A stretch of DNA of 64,000 bases from Pseudothauera hydrothermalis (GCF_003345255.1 NZ_CP029331.1:2542001-2606000), one strand, 5' to 3'. Counted from the first letter of the stretch, positions 16,698 through 24,533 are shown. Notes: a model not told the origin generated them from the letters alone. Program-made: numbers and translations.

Positions 16698-16933
16698 TTC
16701 TAGCGGTGTGCCGTAATCCACTGATCAGCACCACCCGGCATGTCTGGGTGGTGCTCGGTCGCGCCTGGGATCAAGTCGGGACCAAGTTGGGACCAAGTCG
16801 GGCTGATACCACCGGGGTAGTCGCCGGGGAAGTTACCGGGGAAGTTCGCCGATGCTGCGAAGCGAAGCTGGGCGCGGTTAAGCACCATGAAACCAGACCA
16901 GTGACAAGCCTGCCGATTGGGGGCAGCCAATGA
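16694..16933 (+). CDS. possible small coupled ORF between pglX and brxHII
   Basis: A 79-codon frame starts at GTG 16694, overlapping the pglX stop (GTGA), and ends at TGA 16931-16933, overlapping the brxHII start (ATGA). It thus tiles the only sizeable gap in the operon exactly. The product is basic with no recognised domain; its middle (DQVGTKLGPSR) is encoded by short tandem repeats. No Shine-Dalgarno site is evident. It may be a translated linker that carries ribosomes to brxHII, a decayed gene end, or chance. Confidence 0.3.
   Translation: MILAVCRNPLISTTRHVWVVLGRAWDQVGTKLGPSRADTTGVVAGEVTGEVRRCCEAKLGAVKHHETRPVTSLPIGGSQ
16727..16755 (+). terminator. hairpin in the pglX-brxHII gap (attenuator-like)
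   Basis: Perfect 10-bp arms AGCACCACCC (16727-16736) and GGGTGGTGCT (16746-16755) enclose a 9-base loop. No T-run follows, so it is not a standard intrinsic terminator. It could pause transcription or stabilise the upstream mRNA. Confidence 0.4.
16772..16804 (+). repeat. three 11-bp tandem repeats
   Basis: CAAGTCGGGAC, CAAGTTGGGAC and CAAGTCGGGCT run head to tail, differing by one to two bases. A second short duplication, CCGGGGAAGTT twice, follows at about 16825-16850. Both lie in the gap before brxHII. Unit length is near one helical turn, as in protein-binding arrays, but the cause is unknown. Confidence 0.7.
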
Positions 16934-19767
16934 CACGGCGACCAAACGATTACACCATTGGCGATTGGTGCTGGTTCGTCCGGCAGGCGACGCCGTGCCG
17001 CGTCGTTGAACGCCAGGACGTGTGGGGCGAGGTGGCCTATCGCGTATGGCTACCGGCCAAGAATACGGTGGTGCGTGCCCGTGCGCAGGATCTCGACGAT
17101 CTGGCAGCGGTGCGCCCGGCGGTTGAGCAGATCCTGCATACGGCGGCATCCGCAAAGTTGCTGGATGCGCTGGAAGACAACCTGCTGCTAGCCCCCATCC
17201 AGTCCAGCGTGGTGCCGCTACCCCATCAGCTGTATGCGCTGAATCGGGCCATGAGCCGCGACCGCATTCGCTACCTGCTGGCGGACGAAGTGGGCCTGGG
17301 CAAGACCATTGAGGCCGGCCTGATCCTGCGCGAGCTGAAGCTGCGCGGCATGGTGCGGCGGGTGCTGGTGGTGGCCCCCAAAGGCCTGATTCGTCAATGG
17401 CAGGCGGAGATGCGTTTGCATTTTGGCGAGCACCTGCGCTTTATCGAAGCCACCGAGCTGGCTGCCTTTCGCGCCTGGCGCGCCGAGGGCACCCAGAATG
17501 ACGACAACCTCTGGGCCATGCACGACCAGGTGATTGTGTCACTGGACTCGGTCAAGCCCATTGAAGGCCGTCGGGGCTGGAGCCTGGAACAACTCAACAG
17601 CTACAACCGCGAGCGTTTCGAAGACCTGGTTTCCGCCGGCTGGGATCTGGTGATCATTGATGAGTCCCACCGCATGGGTGGCAGTACCGACCAGGTCGCC
17701 CGCTACAAGCTGGGCGCCGCTCTGGCCGAAGCGGCGCCCTACCTGTTGCTGCTGTCCGCTACGCCACATCAGGGCAAGACCGATCAGTTTTTGCGCCTGA
17801 TGCAGTTGCTAGACCGCGAAGCCTTTGTTGATGAAGGCAGCATTCATCGTGACCGGGTGCAGCCTTTTGTTATCCGCACCGAAAAGCGGTCCGCCATCAA
17901 TGCCGATGGCCAGCCCTTGTTCAAGCCGCGTTCCACGCGGTTGCAGGCGGTTGCCTGGCAGGCACGGCACACGGCGCAGAAGCAGCTGTATGACGCAGTC
18001 ACCGACTATGTGCGCCACGGCTACAACCAGGCCATGGCCGCCAAGCAACGCCACATCGGTTTTCTGATGATCCTGATGCAGCGGCTGGTGACCTCCAGCA
18101 CCGCAGCCATCCGTGCCACGCTGGAGAGACGACAGGCCTTGCTGGATGCGCCACAGCCACAGGCCAACCTGTTCGATAACGTGGACCTGGACGAATGGGC
18201 AGAGCTTGACGGGCAGTCACAACTCGACGTGGCGCTGCAGGCCAGCAACTGGGAGCAGGAAAAGGCCGAAGTCGAGATGCTGCTTGATCTGGCCCGGGAA
18301 ACCGAGCGGCAAGGCACCGATGCCAAGGCCGAAGCGCTGCTGGAGCTGATCTACAAGCTGCAACAGGAAGAGAACGACCCCGAGCTGAAGGTGCTGGTGT
18401 TCACCGAGTTTGTGCCCACCCAGGCCATGCTGGCCGAGTTTCTGGAAAGCCGCGGGTTTTCCATTGCCCTGCTTAACGGCGGCATGGATCTGGAGGCGCG
18501 CACCCGCGCCCAGCAGGCATTTTCCCGCGATGTACGTGTGCTGATCTCCACCGACGCCGGCGGTGAGGGCCTGAACCTGCAGTTCTGCCATGTGATCGTG
18601 AACTTCGATATGCCCTGGAACCCGATGCGCCTGGAGCAGCGAATCGGCCGCGTTGACCGCATTGGCCAGGCCCATGTGGTGCGCGCCATCAACTTCGTGC
18701 TGGAAGACACGGTGGAGCACCGGGTGCGCGAAGTGCTGGAGCAGAAGCTGGAGATCATTGCCCAGGAGTTCGGCGTCGACAAAGCCGCCGACGTGATGGA
18801 CTCCGTGGAAGTCGAGCCGCTGTTTGATGAGCTGTTTGTGTATGGCTTGCAAGACCCAGAATCCATCGACAAGGAGTGCGATGCGGTCATCAATCAGGTA
18901 CGCGAGAAAGTGGCCGCGAGCCGTGCCGATACGGATCTGCTGACCGACGATCACCCGCTGGAAGCGGTTGAGTCCCAGAAATGGCGGGACCACCCGGCGC
19001 AATACTGGCTGGAGCGTGCGGTAACAACCGGCCTGCCCACCCGTGGCGGCGCAGCGGAGCAGTCAGACCATGCCTGGCGTTTAACCTGGGCGGATGGCAG
19101 TGAATCTTTCCCTGTCTGCTTCGATGCGCGAACCGCTGAGCAGAACCCTGAGATGGAATGGATCACGCTGGAAGATCCCCGAGCCCGTGCGCTGATCGGC
19201 GATCTGCCGCGCTGCGTGGCCGGACAGCCGCTGCCGGTCGTACAGGTAACCGGACTGCCTGACACCGTGCAGGGCACCTGGTCACTGTGGAGCGTGAGCC
19301 TGGCTGCTTCCAACAGTTCTGCCAACTTCACCCGGCGTCGCTTCCTGCCGGTCTTTGTTACTGATGATGGGCGCAGCTTTGTCCCCACGGCCAAGCGGAT
19401 CTGGGATCTGTTGCTGACCGAAGAGGTGCGCCTGACAGCAGACCCAGACAGTGAGCATGCAGCCGCACTCTTTGAGCAATCGCTGACGGCAGCCAAAGGT
19501 CAGGGTGAGCGGCTGTTCTCCGAGCTGCTGGAAGAGCACCGAACCTGGCTTGCCGAGGAACGTGAGCGCGCCCGCTATGCCTTTGAGTCGCGCTTTCAGG
19601 CCATTGGCCGAATCGGTCTGCCTGCCGTCCGCGAACACCGGCGTAAGCGCCTTGAAGCCCAGCATCAGGCCCGTATGGCGGATCTGGCGGAAGCAGAAGC
19701 CTGCACGCCAGAGCTGAATGCCGTGCTGATACTGCGCATTGGCTCGGCGGGAGGTGCCGCAGCATGA
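16930..19767 (+). CDS. brxHII: BrxHII, SNF2/DEAD-like helicase of type 3 BREX
   Basis: A 945-aa superfamily 2 helicase/translocase. It has an N-terminal SH3-like part (about 1-60), motif I LADEVGLGKT (117-126), motif II DESH (244-247), motif III SATPH (276-280) and motif VI RIGRVDRIGQ (571-580). These identify the SNF2/RapA-like subgroup used by BrxHII. A C-terminal domain rich in charged residues (about 860-930) is probably accessory. This helicase is specific to type 3 BREX and is expected to move on DNA during phage exclusion. The stop overlaps the pglZ start (ATGA). Confidence 0.92.
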   Translation: MTRRPNDYTIGDWCWFVRQATPCRVVERQDVWGEVAYRVWLPAKNTVVRARAQDLDDLAAVRPAVEQILHTAASAKLLDALEDNLLLAPIQSSVVPLPHQLYALNRAMSRDRIRYLLADEVGLGKTIEAGLILRELKLRGMVRRVLVVAPKGLIRQWQAEMRLHFGEHLRFIEATELAAFRAWRAEGTQNDDNLWAMHDQVIVSLDSVKPIEGRRGWSLEQLNSYNRERFEDLVSAGWDLVIIDESHRMGGSTDQVARYKLGAALAEAAPYLLLLSATPHQGKTDQFLRLMQLLDREAFVDEGSIHRDRVQPFVIRTEKRSAINADGQPLFKPRSTRLQAVAWQARHTAQKQLYDAVTDYVRHGYNQAMAAKQRHIGFLMILMQRLVTSSTAAIRATLERRQALLDAPQPQANLFDNVDLDEWAELDGQSQLDVALQASNWEQEKAEVEMLLDLARETERQGTDAKAEALLELIYKLQQEENDPELKVLVFTEFVPTQAMLAEFLESRGFSIALLNGGMDLEARTRAQQAFSRDVRVLISTDAGGEGLNLQFCHVIVNFDMPWNPMRLEQRIGRVDRIGQAHVVRAINFVLEDTVEHRVREVLEQKLEIIAQEFGVDKAADVMDSVEVEPLFDELFVYGLQDPESIDKECDAVINQVREKVAASRADTDLLTDDHPLEAVESQKWRDHPAQYWLERAVTTGLPTRGGAAEQSDHAWRLTWADGSESFPVCFDARTAEQNPEMEWITLEDPRARALIGDLPRCVAGQPLPVVQVTGLPDTVQGTWSLWSVSLAASNSSANFTRRRFLPVFVTDDGRSFVPTAKRIWDLLLTEEVRLTADPDSEHAAALFEQSLTAAKGQGERLFSELLEEHRTWLAEERERARYAFESRFQAIGRIGLPAVREHRRKRLEAQHQARMADLAEAEACTPELNAVLILRIGSAGGAAA

Positions 19768-21794
19768 CGTATTTATCCAAAGATAATGTCGCGCATCGCA
19801 GCACACTGCTGGCTGATCGGATTCTGAAGGAATTCCCATCCGACCTGGCCCGGCTGTGGATTGTGGCGGACCCGGACAACGTGCTGCTGGACGAGCAGGT
19901 GCTGGCCGGACTGCGTGAACGCGGCTTCGAGGTGCTGTCGTTTGAGGATAGCATCGCCTTTCGGGCCGAGTATGAAGAGCGCTACCGTGCCGCCTGGGAG
20001 GCTGAGGAGGCCAATGCACCCAGCGCCCTGGTCATTCAGGTGCGCGATTCCAGCACTGCGGAGTTGCCCTGGGATTACTTACGCCAGGCGCGCAAGGTCA
20101 GCCTGTCGCTCGCAGAGCTATTCCCAAAGCTGAGCTACACGGTACTCAGGCAGCTGGGTAGTGAGATCCTGCCGTTGCTGTTCGAGGTGCAGGCGCGCCA
20201 CGCGACGCAGGCGATGGGCGAAGCCGCCACCAAAGAATTTGTGCTGACGCACATCTACCGGGTAAGCCCCCACTTGATTACCCGACCAGAGGATTTGTGG
20301 CGTGAGCTGCTGCGGCTGCACTACCGTGAGACGCTGCTCCCTCAGACCCTGGCCGAGCATATTCAACAGGTATTGGCTGACCGGCCGGTGTTCGCCAACA
20401 GCCCGATTGCCGAGCTGTTCTCCAACAGAAGTTTTGCGCTGCGTGTGGTGCAGGACGCCTGGTACCGCTACCTGAACAAACTGGGACTGATCGGCAGACG
20501 CACGGCGGAGCCGGTAGCGCCGGACTACATACCGCAGCTCGACATTCCCTTCGAGCATCACGACATCCGCGTAATCATTGATTCGATGTTCCTGGACGGC
20601 ACGCTACACCCGCTTGCCATTCAGGGCGTGCCGGTCAGCTTGCCGGAATGGGCAAAAGCCGGCGTAGTGCAGGACCCTGCGGCGATGCGCAACCTGGTGC
20701 TGGAGGGTATCAAGAGCCTCAGTGAAGAGCTGCCTGGCGCTACATCGTCTCACAGGGATTGGACCCACTTTGCCCGGCGCCTAGGCGAAGTGATCTCGCG
20801 TTTCCACAGTCTGGATGCTGCGCGCGCAGAAGGCCTGAAGGCGGACATGAAGGATCTGGTGGCACGCGCCGACAGTGAGCTGCAAACCTGGGTTCAGGCG
20901 CACTACGCTGACTTACCTTCCCTGCCCGCTGCCAAGGGGCCGGTAATGGTGCATCAAGTACCGCGCTACCTGGCAATGCGCCGAGCTAACGGTGAGGAAA
21001 AAATTGCGCTGGTCGTCTTCGACGGGTTGGCTGTCGATCAGTGGACACAGATTCGCGAAAACCTCATCGAGCACGCGCCACGTCTGATGTTTGATGAAAA
21101 TGCCTGCTTTGCCTGGCTGCCCACCCTGACGTCCATTTCCAGGCAGGCGTTGTTCTCCGGCCTGCGCCCACGGGAGTTCGCCGAGCATATCGAAACAACC
21201 TCAAAAGAACCTCAGCATTGGACCCGGTTCTGGCAGGACCAGGGATTACGTGCCAACGAGATCCTCTATCGAAAGGCGATCAAGCGCACTGATGAGCTGC
21301 CGGAGTTGCAGGAGCTGCTCTCGAATCCTGCTCTGAAAGTCGCCGGCCTGGTGGTGGATACCGTGGATGAAATCATCCACGGCGCCGTGCTCGGCAAACG
21401 CGGTGTGGCTGCACAGATCAACAGCTGGTGTGAGTCGGGGTTTGTTGATCGGCTGTTTGCGATGCTGCTCGACGAGGGCTTCCACATCTACCTGACGGCC
21501 GACCACGGCAATGCAGAAGCTGTGGGTATTGGCCGCCCAAACCAGGGGGTTGCCTCGGAGCTGCGTGGCGAACGGGTGCGCACCTATCGCAGTGAAACCA
21601 TGATTGCCGAGACAGCAACTGCAATACCGGACAGCTTCCGTCTCGATATCGCAGGCCTGCCGGCCAACTTTATGCCGCTTTTTGCAGGAGAGCGCGGAGC
21701 CTTTGTTCCGAAGGGTGACCAGGTAGTGGTCCACGGTGGCATGTCCCTGGAAGAACTTATCGTGCCCTTTGTGAAAGTGAGTTACGTCAATTGA
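19764..21794 (+). CDS. pglZ: PglZ, alkaline-phosphatase-superfamily protein of type 3 BREX
   Basis: A 676-aa protein with the PglZ-type alkaline phosphatase core. It shows a metal-binding aspartate in ALVVFDGLAVDQW (D420), a nucleophile region PTLTSISRQALFSG (about 453-466) and TADHGNAEAVGIG (578-590) with D580/H581. PglZ is the universal BREX marker; its enzymatic target is not settled. The N-terminal half (1-390) is the BREX-specific helical part. ATG 19764 overlaps the brxHII stop, and the pglZ stop overlaps the brxA start. No defects seen. Confidence 0.92.
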   Translation: MTYLSKDNVAHRSTLLADRILKEFPSDLARLWIVADPDNVLLDEQVLAGLRERGFEVLSFEDSIAFRAEYEERYRAAWEAEEANAPSALVIQVRDSSTAELPWDYLRQARKVSLSLAELFPKLSYTVLRQLGSEILPLLFEVQARHATQAMGEAATKEFVLTHIYRVSPHLITRPEDLWRELLRLHYRETLLPQTLAEHIQQVLADRPVFANSPIAELFSNRSFALRVVQDAWYRYLNKLGLIGRRTAEPVAPDYIPQLDIPFEHHDIRVIIDSMFLDGTLHPLAIQGVPVSLPEWAKAGVVQDPAAMRNLVLEGIKSLSEELPGATSSHRDWTHFARRLGEVISRFHSLDAARAEGLKADMKDLVARADSELQTWVQAHYADLPSLPAAKGPVMVHQVPRYLAMRRANGEEKIALVVFDGLAVDQWTQIRENLIEHAPRLMFDENACFAWLPTLTSISRQALFSGLRPREFAEHIETTSKEPQHWTRFWQDQGLRANEILYRKAIKRTDELPELQELLSNPALKVAGLVVDTVDEIIHGAVLGKRGVAAQINSWCESGFVDRLFAMLLDEGFHIYLTADHGNAEAVGIGRPNQGVASELRGERVRTYRSETMIAETATAIPDSFRLDIAGLPANFMPLFAGERGAFVPKGDQVVVHGGMSLEELIVPFVKVSYVN

Positions 21795-22522
21795 AAACGA
21801 CCAATCCGCCTGCCCCAAAAATCGGCTTCGACCGCTACATAGCGCTGGAGTGGGCATCCGCTGCATTACGTGTGCGTGCCGGCCTGGCTGAACCCGATGA
21901 CATGAATGCCCTGCTGGATGAGGCAGGCCTCGGCGTGGCGGCACGCAAGAAGACGCGCACCGTACTGAATCGCCTATGGCTCGAACCGCGACCTGAACTG
22001 GCTAGCTTCGCCGAACGCGGTATCGCCATTTACAAAGCCAACCCTGGCGTCCCAACCGCTGCCCTGACCTGGGGAATGGCAATCGCCAGTTACCCATTCT
22101 TCGGCAAGGTCGCTGAACTGGTGGGCCGCTTGTCCGCACTCCAGGGAGACTGCGCCTCGACAGAAGTCCATCGCCGCATGAGCGAAGTCTATGGTGAGCG
22201 GGAAGGCACCTACCGCATGACCAACATGGTCCTGCAGTCGCAAGCCAGCTGGGGTGCCATCGAGCGCGTGGAGAAAGGCAAGCGCCTGGTCCGCCTGAAA
22301 CCCCTGGTGCTTAATCATGCCGAAACCATCGCCTGGCTGATCGAGGCGGCCTTGCGCTACGGCGGAAAATCGGTGTCCGTGGCGGCCCTGTCGTCCCTGG
22401 CGGTGCTCTATCCATTCGTTCTCGATCAACCCCTGGGCTACCTGGCGTCGCAAAGCCCGAACCTGACGCTCCACGCCCAAGGCCCTGGCAGCCAGGTGGT
22501 CGGCTTGCGGACAGAAGACTAA
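21791..22522 (+). CDS. brxA: BrxA-like protein closing the type 3 BREX operon
   Basis: A 243-aa, mainly helical protein in the position of brxA, the last gene of type 3 BREX. BrxA of other systems is a DNA-binding DUF1819 protein thought to assist the complex. I identify it from position, size and general character rather than a diagnostic motif. The first codon is TTG 21791, overlapping the pglZ stop (TTGA), consistent with coupled translation; the first in-frame ATG lies about 37 codons later and would cut into the conserved-looking part. A small ORF follows after 43 bp. Confidence 0.75.
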   Translation: MKTTNPPAPKIGFDRYIALEWASAALRVRAGLAEPDDMNALLDEAGLGVAARKKTRTVLNRLWLEPRPELASFAERGIAIYKANPGVPTAALTWGMAIASYPFFGKVAELVGRLSALQGDCASTEVHRRMSEVYGEREGTYRMTNMVLQSQASWGAIERVEKGKRLVRLKPLVLNHAETIAWLIEAALRYGGKSVSVAALSSLAVLYPFVLDQPLGYLASQSPNLTLHAQGPGSQVVGLRTED

Positions 22523-22565
22523 GACTGGACTCAGGCCTGATAAACACACAAAAGGATCTGATGAT

Positions 22566-22739
22566 ATGAGTGCCGGAGAGGACGAAAACGTACCGACCCA
22601 GGAGAACGGGCAACCTGAACCGTTCTTCATAACCGAAGACGTTGAAGCAGAGCTTGTCGCCGCAGGCTATGAGTTTGAGCCACCAAACCATGTGCGCACG
22701 ACCTGCCTGAGCCAGGATACCGGCTCTTCGAGGCAGTAG
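22566..22739 (+). CDS. small acidic protein (57 aa) at the end of the BREX operon
   Basis: ATG 22566 follows a good AAAAGGA site by about ten bases and opens a 58-codon frame ending TAG 22737-22739. The product is acidic (MSAGEDENVPTQ..., then FFITEDVEAELVAAGYEFEPP) with a likely helix around VEAELVAAG. No known family is recognised. It follows brxA in the same direction, so it may be the last gene of the operon. Acidic, short and last in a defence operon is the profile of a modulator or DNA mimic, but nothing in the sequence proves a function. Confidence 0.6.
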   Translation: MSAGEDENVPTQENGQPEPFFITEDVEAELVAAGYEFEPPNHVRTTCLSQDTGSSRQ

Positions 22740-22760
22740 CCTGAGATCCAACCACGCCAC

Positions 22761-22789
22761 CCAACTGACAAGGAATCCTTGTCAGTTGG
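22761..22789. repeat. perfect palindrome 1 (14-bp arms)
   Basis: Arms CCAACTGACAAGGA (22761-22774) and TCCTTGTCAGTTGG (22776-22789) pair perfectly around a single central A. The central CAAGGAATCCTTG is identical to that of the second palindrome 46 bp away. No T-run follows. It could be a transcript-end hairpin after the small ORF or a dimeric protein site. Confidence 0.85.
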
Positions 22790-22808
22790 ATCTGAGCATA
22801 CCGAGGGC

Positions 22809-22833
22809 AGTAGTCAAGGAATCCTTGACTACT
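22809..22833. repeat. perfect palindrome 2 (12-bp arms, same core)
   Basis: Arms AGTAGTCAAGGA (22809-22820) and TCCTTGACTACT (22822-22833) around a central A. It shares the 13-base core CAAGGAATCCTTG with palindrome 1, while the outer arm bases differ but remain complementary. Confidence 0.85.
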
Positions 22834-23024
22834 CAAATGGCCACCAGCGAAGCACGGCTGACTGTACTGAAAAGCAGGTGAAATCGGTACAGTAGCGGTA
22901 CACTCACCCGTTCTGGCTATCTTCGCAAAATTACGCTAACCTACTGTCATGTAAATACTTTTAGCTTTTCTGGCTTACGGTAGATTACCCCTGATTTTGC
23001 TGGGCTTGCAGCATTGCGTGCAAA
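22834..23024. other. non-coding element end
   Basis: About 190 bp without a supportable gene between the palindromes and the tRNA fragment. It contains two CGGTACA copies (in ATCGGTACAGTAGCGGTACA, about 22884-22903), possible integrase arm-type sites. The stretch becomes A+T-richer toward the tRNA fragment. No promoter or integrase gene is recognised. Confidence 0.4.
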
Positions 23025-23069
23025 CTCATAATCCTTTGGTTGCGGGTTCGAGTCCCGCAGGGCCCACCA
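23025..23069 (+). other. 3' fragment of a CAU-anticodon tRNA gene (attR-like site)
   Basis: The segment reads as the 3' half of a tRNA. It has anticodon loop CTCATAA (anticodon CAT at 23027-23029), T-stem GCGGG (23042-23046), T-loop TTCGAGT, T-stem CCCGC (23054-23058), acceptor strand AGGGCCC (23059-23065), discriminator A and CCA (23067-23069). The 5' half is absent: bases before the loop cannot form the anticodon stem, D-arm or a full acceptor stem. That is the scar expected on one side of an element integrated into a tRNA gene, with the intact copy on the other side (left of the window). The tRNA is Ile2 or elongator Met; the acceptor sequence favours Ile2 but does not decide. Confidence 0.82.
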
Positions 23070-23095
23070 AACACCGCTTTGCGACGTTTCAGCGT

Positions 23096-23131
23096 AACGG
23101 CTGCACCGCCTTGGGGCGGGCAGCCGTTTTT
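23096..23131 (+). terminator. intrinsic terminator of the original tRNA gene
   Basis: Arms AACGGCTGC (23096-23104) and GCAGCCGTT (23120-23128), extended by inner CCGCC/GGCGG around a TTGG loop with one bulged A, are followed by further Ts. It lies 27 bp after the tRNA CCA, so it terminated tRNA transcription before the integration and marks the chromosomal side of the junction. Confidence 0.85.
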
Positions 23132-23165
23132 GCTTTGCTCGCATGCTTGGCCGCTCGTGCGTGTC

Positions 23166-24533
23166 TTATCCGCCGCGCACCGCGAAACGCGCTGCCAGCG
23201 CGTCGAGCAGCTTGCCATGCACGCCACCGAAGCCGCCGTTACTCATGACCAACACATGGTCGCCAGGCAAGGCTTCGCCGCTTACTGCGGCCACCAAGGC
23301 ATCCAGGTCGGCATCGCAGCGCACCCGCTCGCCCAGCGGCGCAAGGGTTTCCTCAGCCTGCCAACTCAGGCCATGGGTGTAGCAATAAACTTTGTCGGCC
23401 TGCGCCAAGCTGCCGGGCAGCTCGGCCTTCATCACACCCAGCTTCATGGTGTTCGAGCGCGGTTCCAGGACCGCCAAAATACGCCCTGCGGGCTGGCGGC
23501 GACGCAGCCCCTCGATGGTCAGCGCAATCGCCGTCGGGTGATGGGCAAAATCGTCATAAACGGTGACACCGCCCACCTCACCCACTGCCTCCAGCCGACG
23601 TTTGATGCCGGCAAAGCGCGCCAGGCTGGCAATGGCTTGCTGCGGCGGCACCCCGACATGACGCGCAGCAGCGATGGCGGCCAGCGCGTTGGCGCGGTTG
23701 TGACGGCCCGCCAACGGCATGCTGACCCGGCCCAGCTCCTGCCCGCCCAAATAGAACGCCGCCTGACTGTCGTCGTCGCCTGCCGCACTCGACCACCCGG
23801 CGGCGTCCTCGAACCATTCCAGTTCCGACCAAAGGCCGCGCGCCAGAACCCTTCTGAGCGCACCTTCGGTGGCATTGGCAACGATGCGAGCGCTGCGCGG
23901 CATGGTGCGCACCAGATGATGGAACTGCGTCTCGATGGCCGCCAGATCGGGAAAAATGTCAGCGTGGTCGAACTCCAGGTTGTTCAAAATCAGGGTTCGC
24001 GGTCGGTAATGCACAAACTTGGAGCGTTTGTCGCAAAAAGCGGTGTCGTATTCGTCGGCTTCGATCACAAAGAAAGGCGAGTCGGTCAACCGGGCAGAGA
24101 GGCCGAAATTTTTCGGGACGCCGCCTACCAGAAAACCGGGCGCAAGGCCGGCGTCCTCCAGCATCCAGGCCAGCAACGAGGTGGTGGTGGTTTTGCCGTG
24201 AGTGCCGGCCACCGCCAACACCCACCGACCGGCCAGCACATGCTCGGCCAACCATTGCGGCCCGGATACATAAGGCAGCCCCCGATCGAGAATCGCCTCC
24301 AGCAAGGGGTTACCGCGGGAGATGGCATTGCCGATCACAAACATGTCCGGCGCCAGATCGAGCTGCGCCGGATCGTAGCCTTCGGTCAGTCCGATGCCTT
24401 GCTCGGCCAGTTGAGTGCTCATCGGCGGATAAACGTTGGCATCGCAGCCGGTCACCGTGTGTCCGGCCGCACGGGCCAGCAAGGCCACACCACCCATGAA
24501 AGTGCCGCAAATGCCGAGGATGTGGATGTGCAT
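23166..24533 (-). CDS. mpl: Mpl, UDP-MurNAc:L-Ala-gamma-D-Glu-meso-DAP ligase
   Basis: Mpl joins recycled tripeptide from old peptidoglycan to UDP-MurNAc in the cytoplasm, using ATP. The 455-aa product has the Mur ligase layout. These are an N-terminal nucleotide-binding domain starting MHIHILGICGTFMGG, central ATPase with P-loop GTHGKTT (110-116) and EADEYDTAF, and a C-terminal domain with YDDFAHHPTA and LEPRSNTMK, both typical of Mpl. Length is normal. It is the first gene on the chromosomal side of the tRNA scar and is divergent from the next gene, sharing a 92-bp upstream region. Confidence 0.96.
   Translation of the reverse strand: MHIHILGICGTFMGGVALLARAAGHTVTGCDANVYPPMSTQLAEQGIGLTEGYDPAQLDLAPDMFVIGNAISRGNPLLEAILDRGLPYVSGPQWLAEHVLAGRWVLAVAGTHGKTTTTSLLAWMLEDAGLAPGFLVGGVPKNFGLSARLTDSPFFVIEADEYDTAFCDKRSKFVHYRPRTLILNNLEFDHADIFPDLAAIETQFHHLVRTMPRSARIVANATEGALRRVLARGLWSELEWFEDAAGWSSAAGDDDSQAAFYLGGQELGRVSMPLAGRHNRANALAAIAAARHVGVPPQQAIASLARFAGIKRRLEAVGEVGGVTVYDDFAHHPTAIALTIEGLRRRQPAGRILAVLEPRSNTMKLGVMKAELPGSLAQADKVYCYTHGLSWQAEETLAPLGERVRCDADLDALVAAVSGEALPGDHVLVMSNGGFGGVHGKLLDALAARFAVRGG

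Noticed and set aside
16727-16755. Rho-independent terminator splitting the BREX operon
   Set aside because: The hairpin is good but no T-run follows, and the surrounding overlaps argue for a continuous transcript.
5941-22522. Type 2 BREX/Pgl or DISARM
   Set aside because: No PglW kinase, BrxD or Drm genes are seen; brxF plus the SNF2-type BrxHII define type 3 BREX.
22990-23069. Functional tRNA gene
   Set aside because: GGGCTT near 23002 can pair weakly with the acceptor strand, but there is no room for a D-arm and the anticodon stem does not form; only the 3' part is a true tRNA match.
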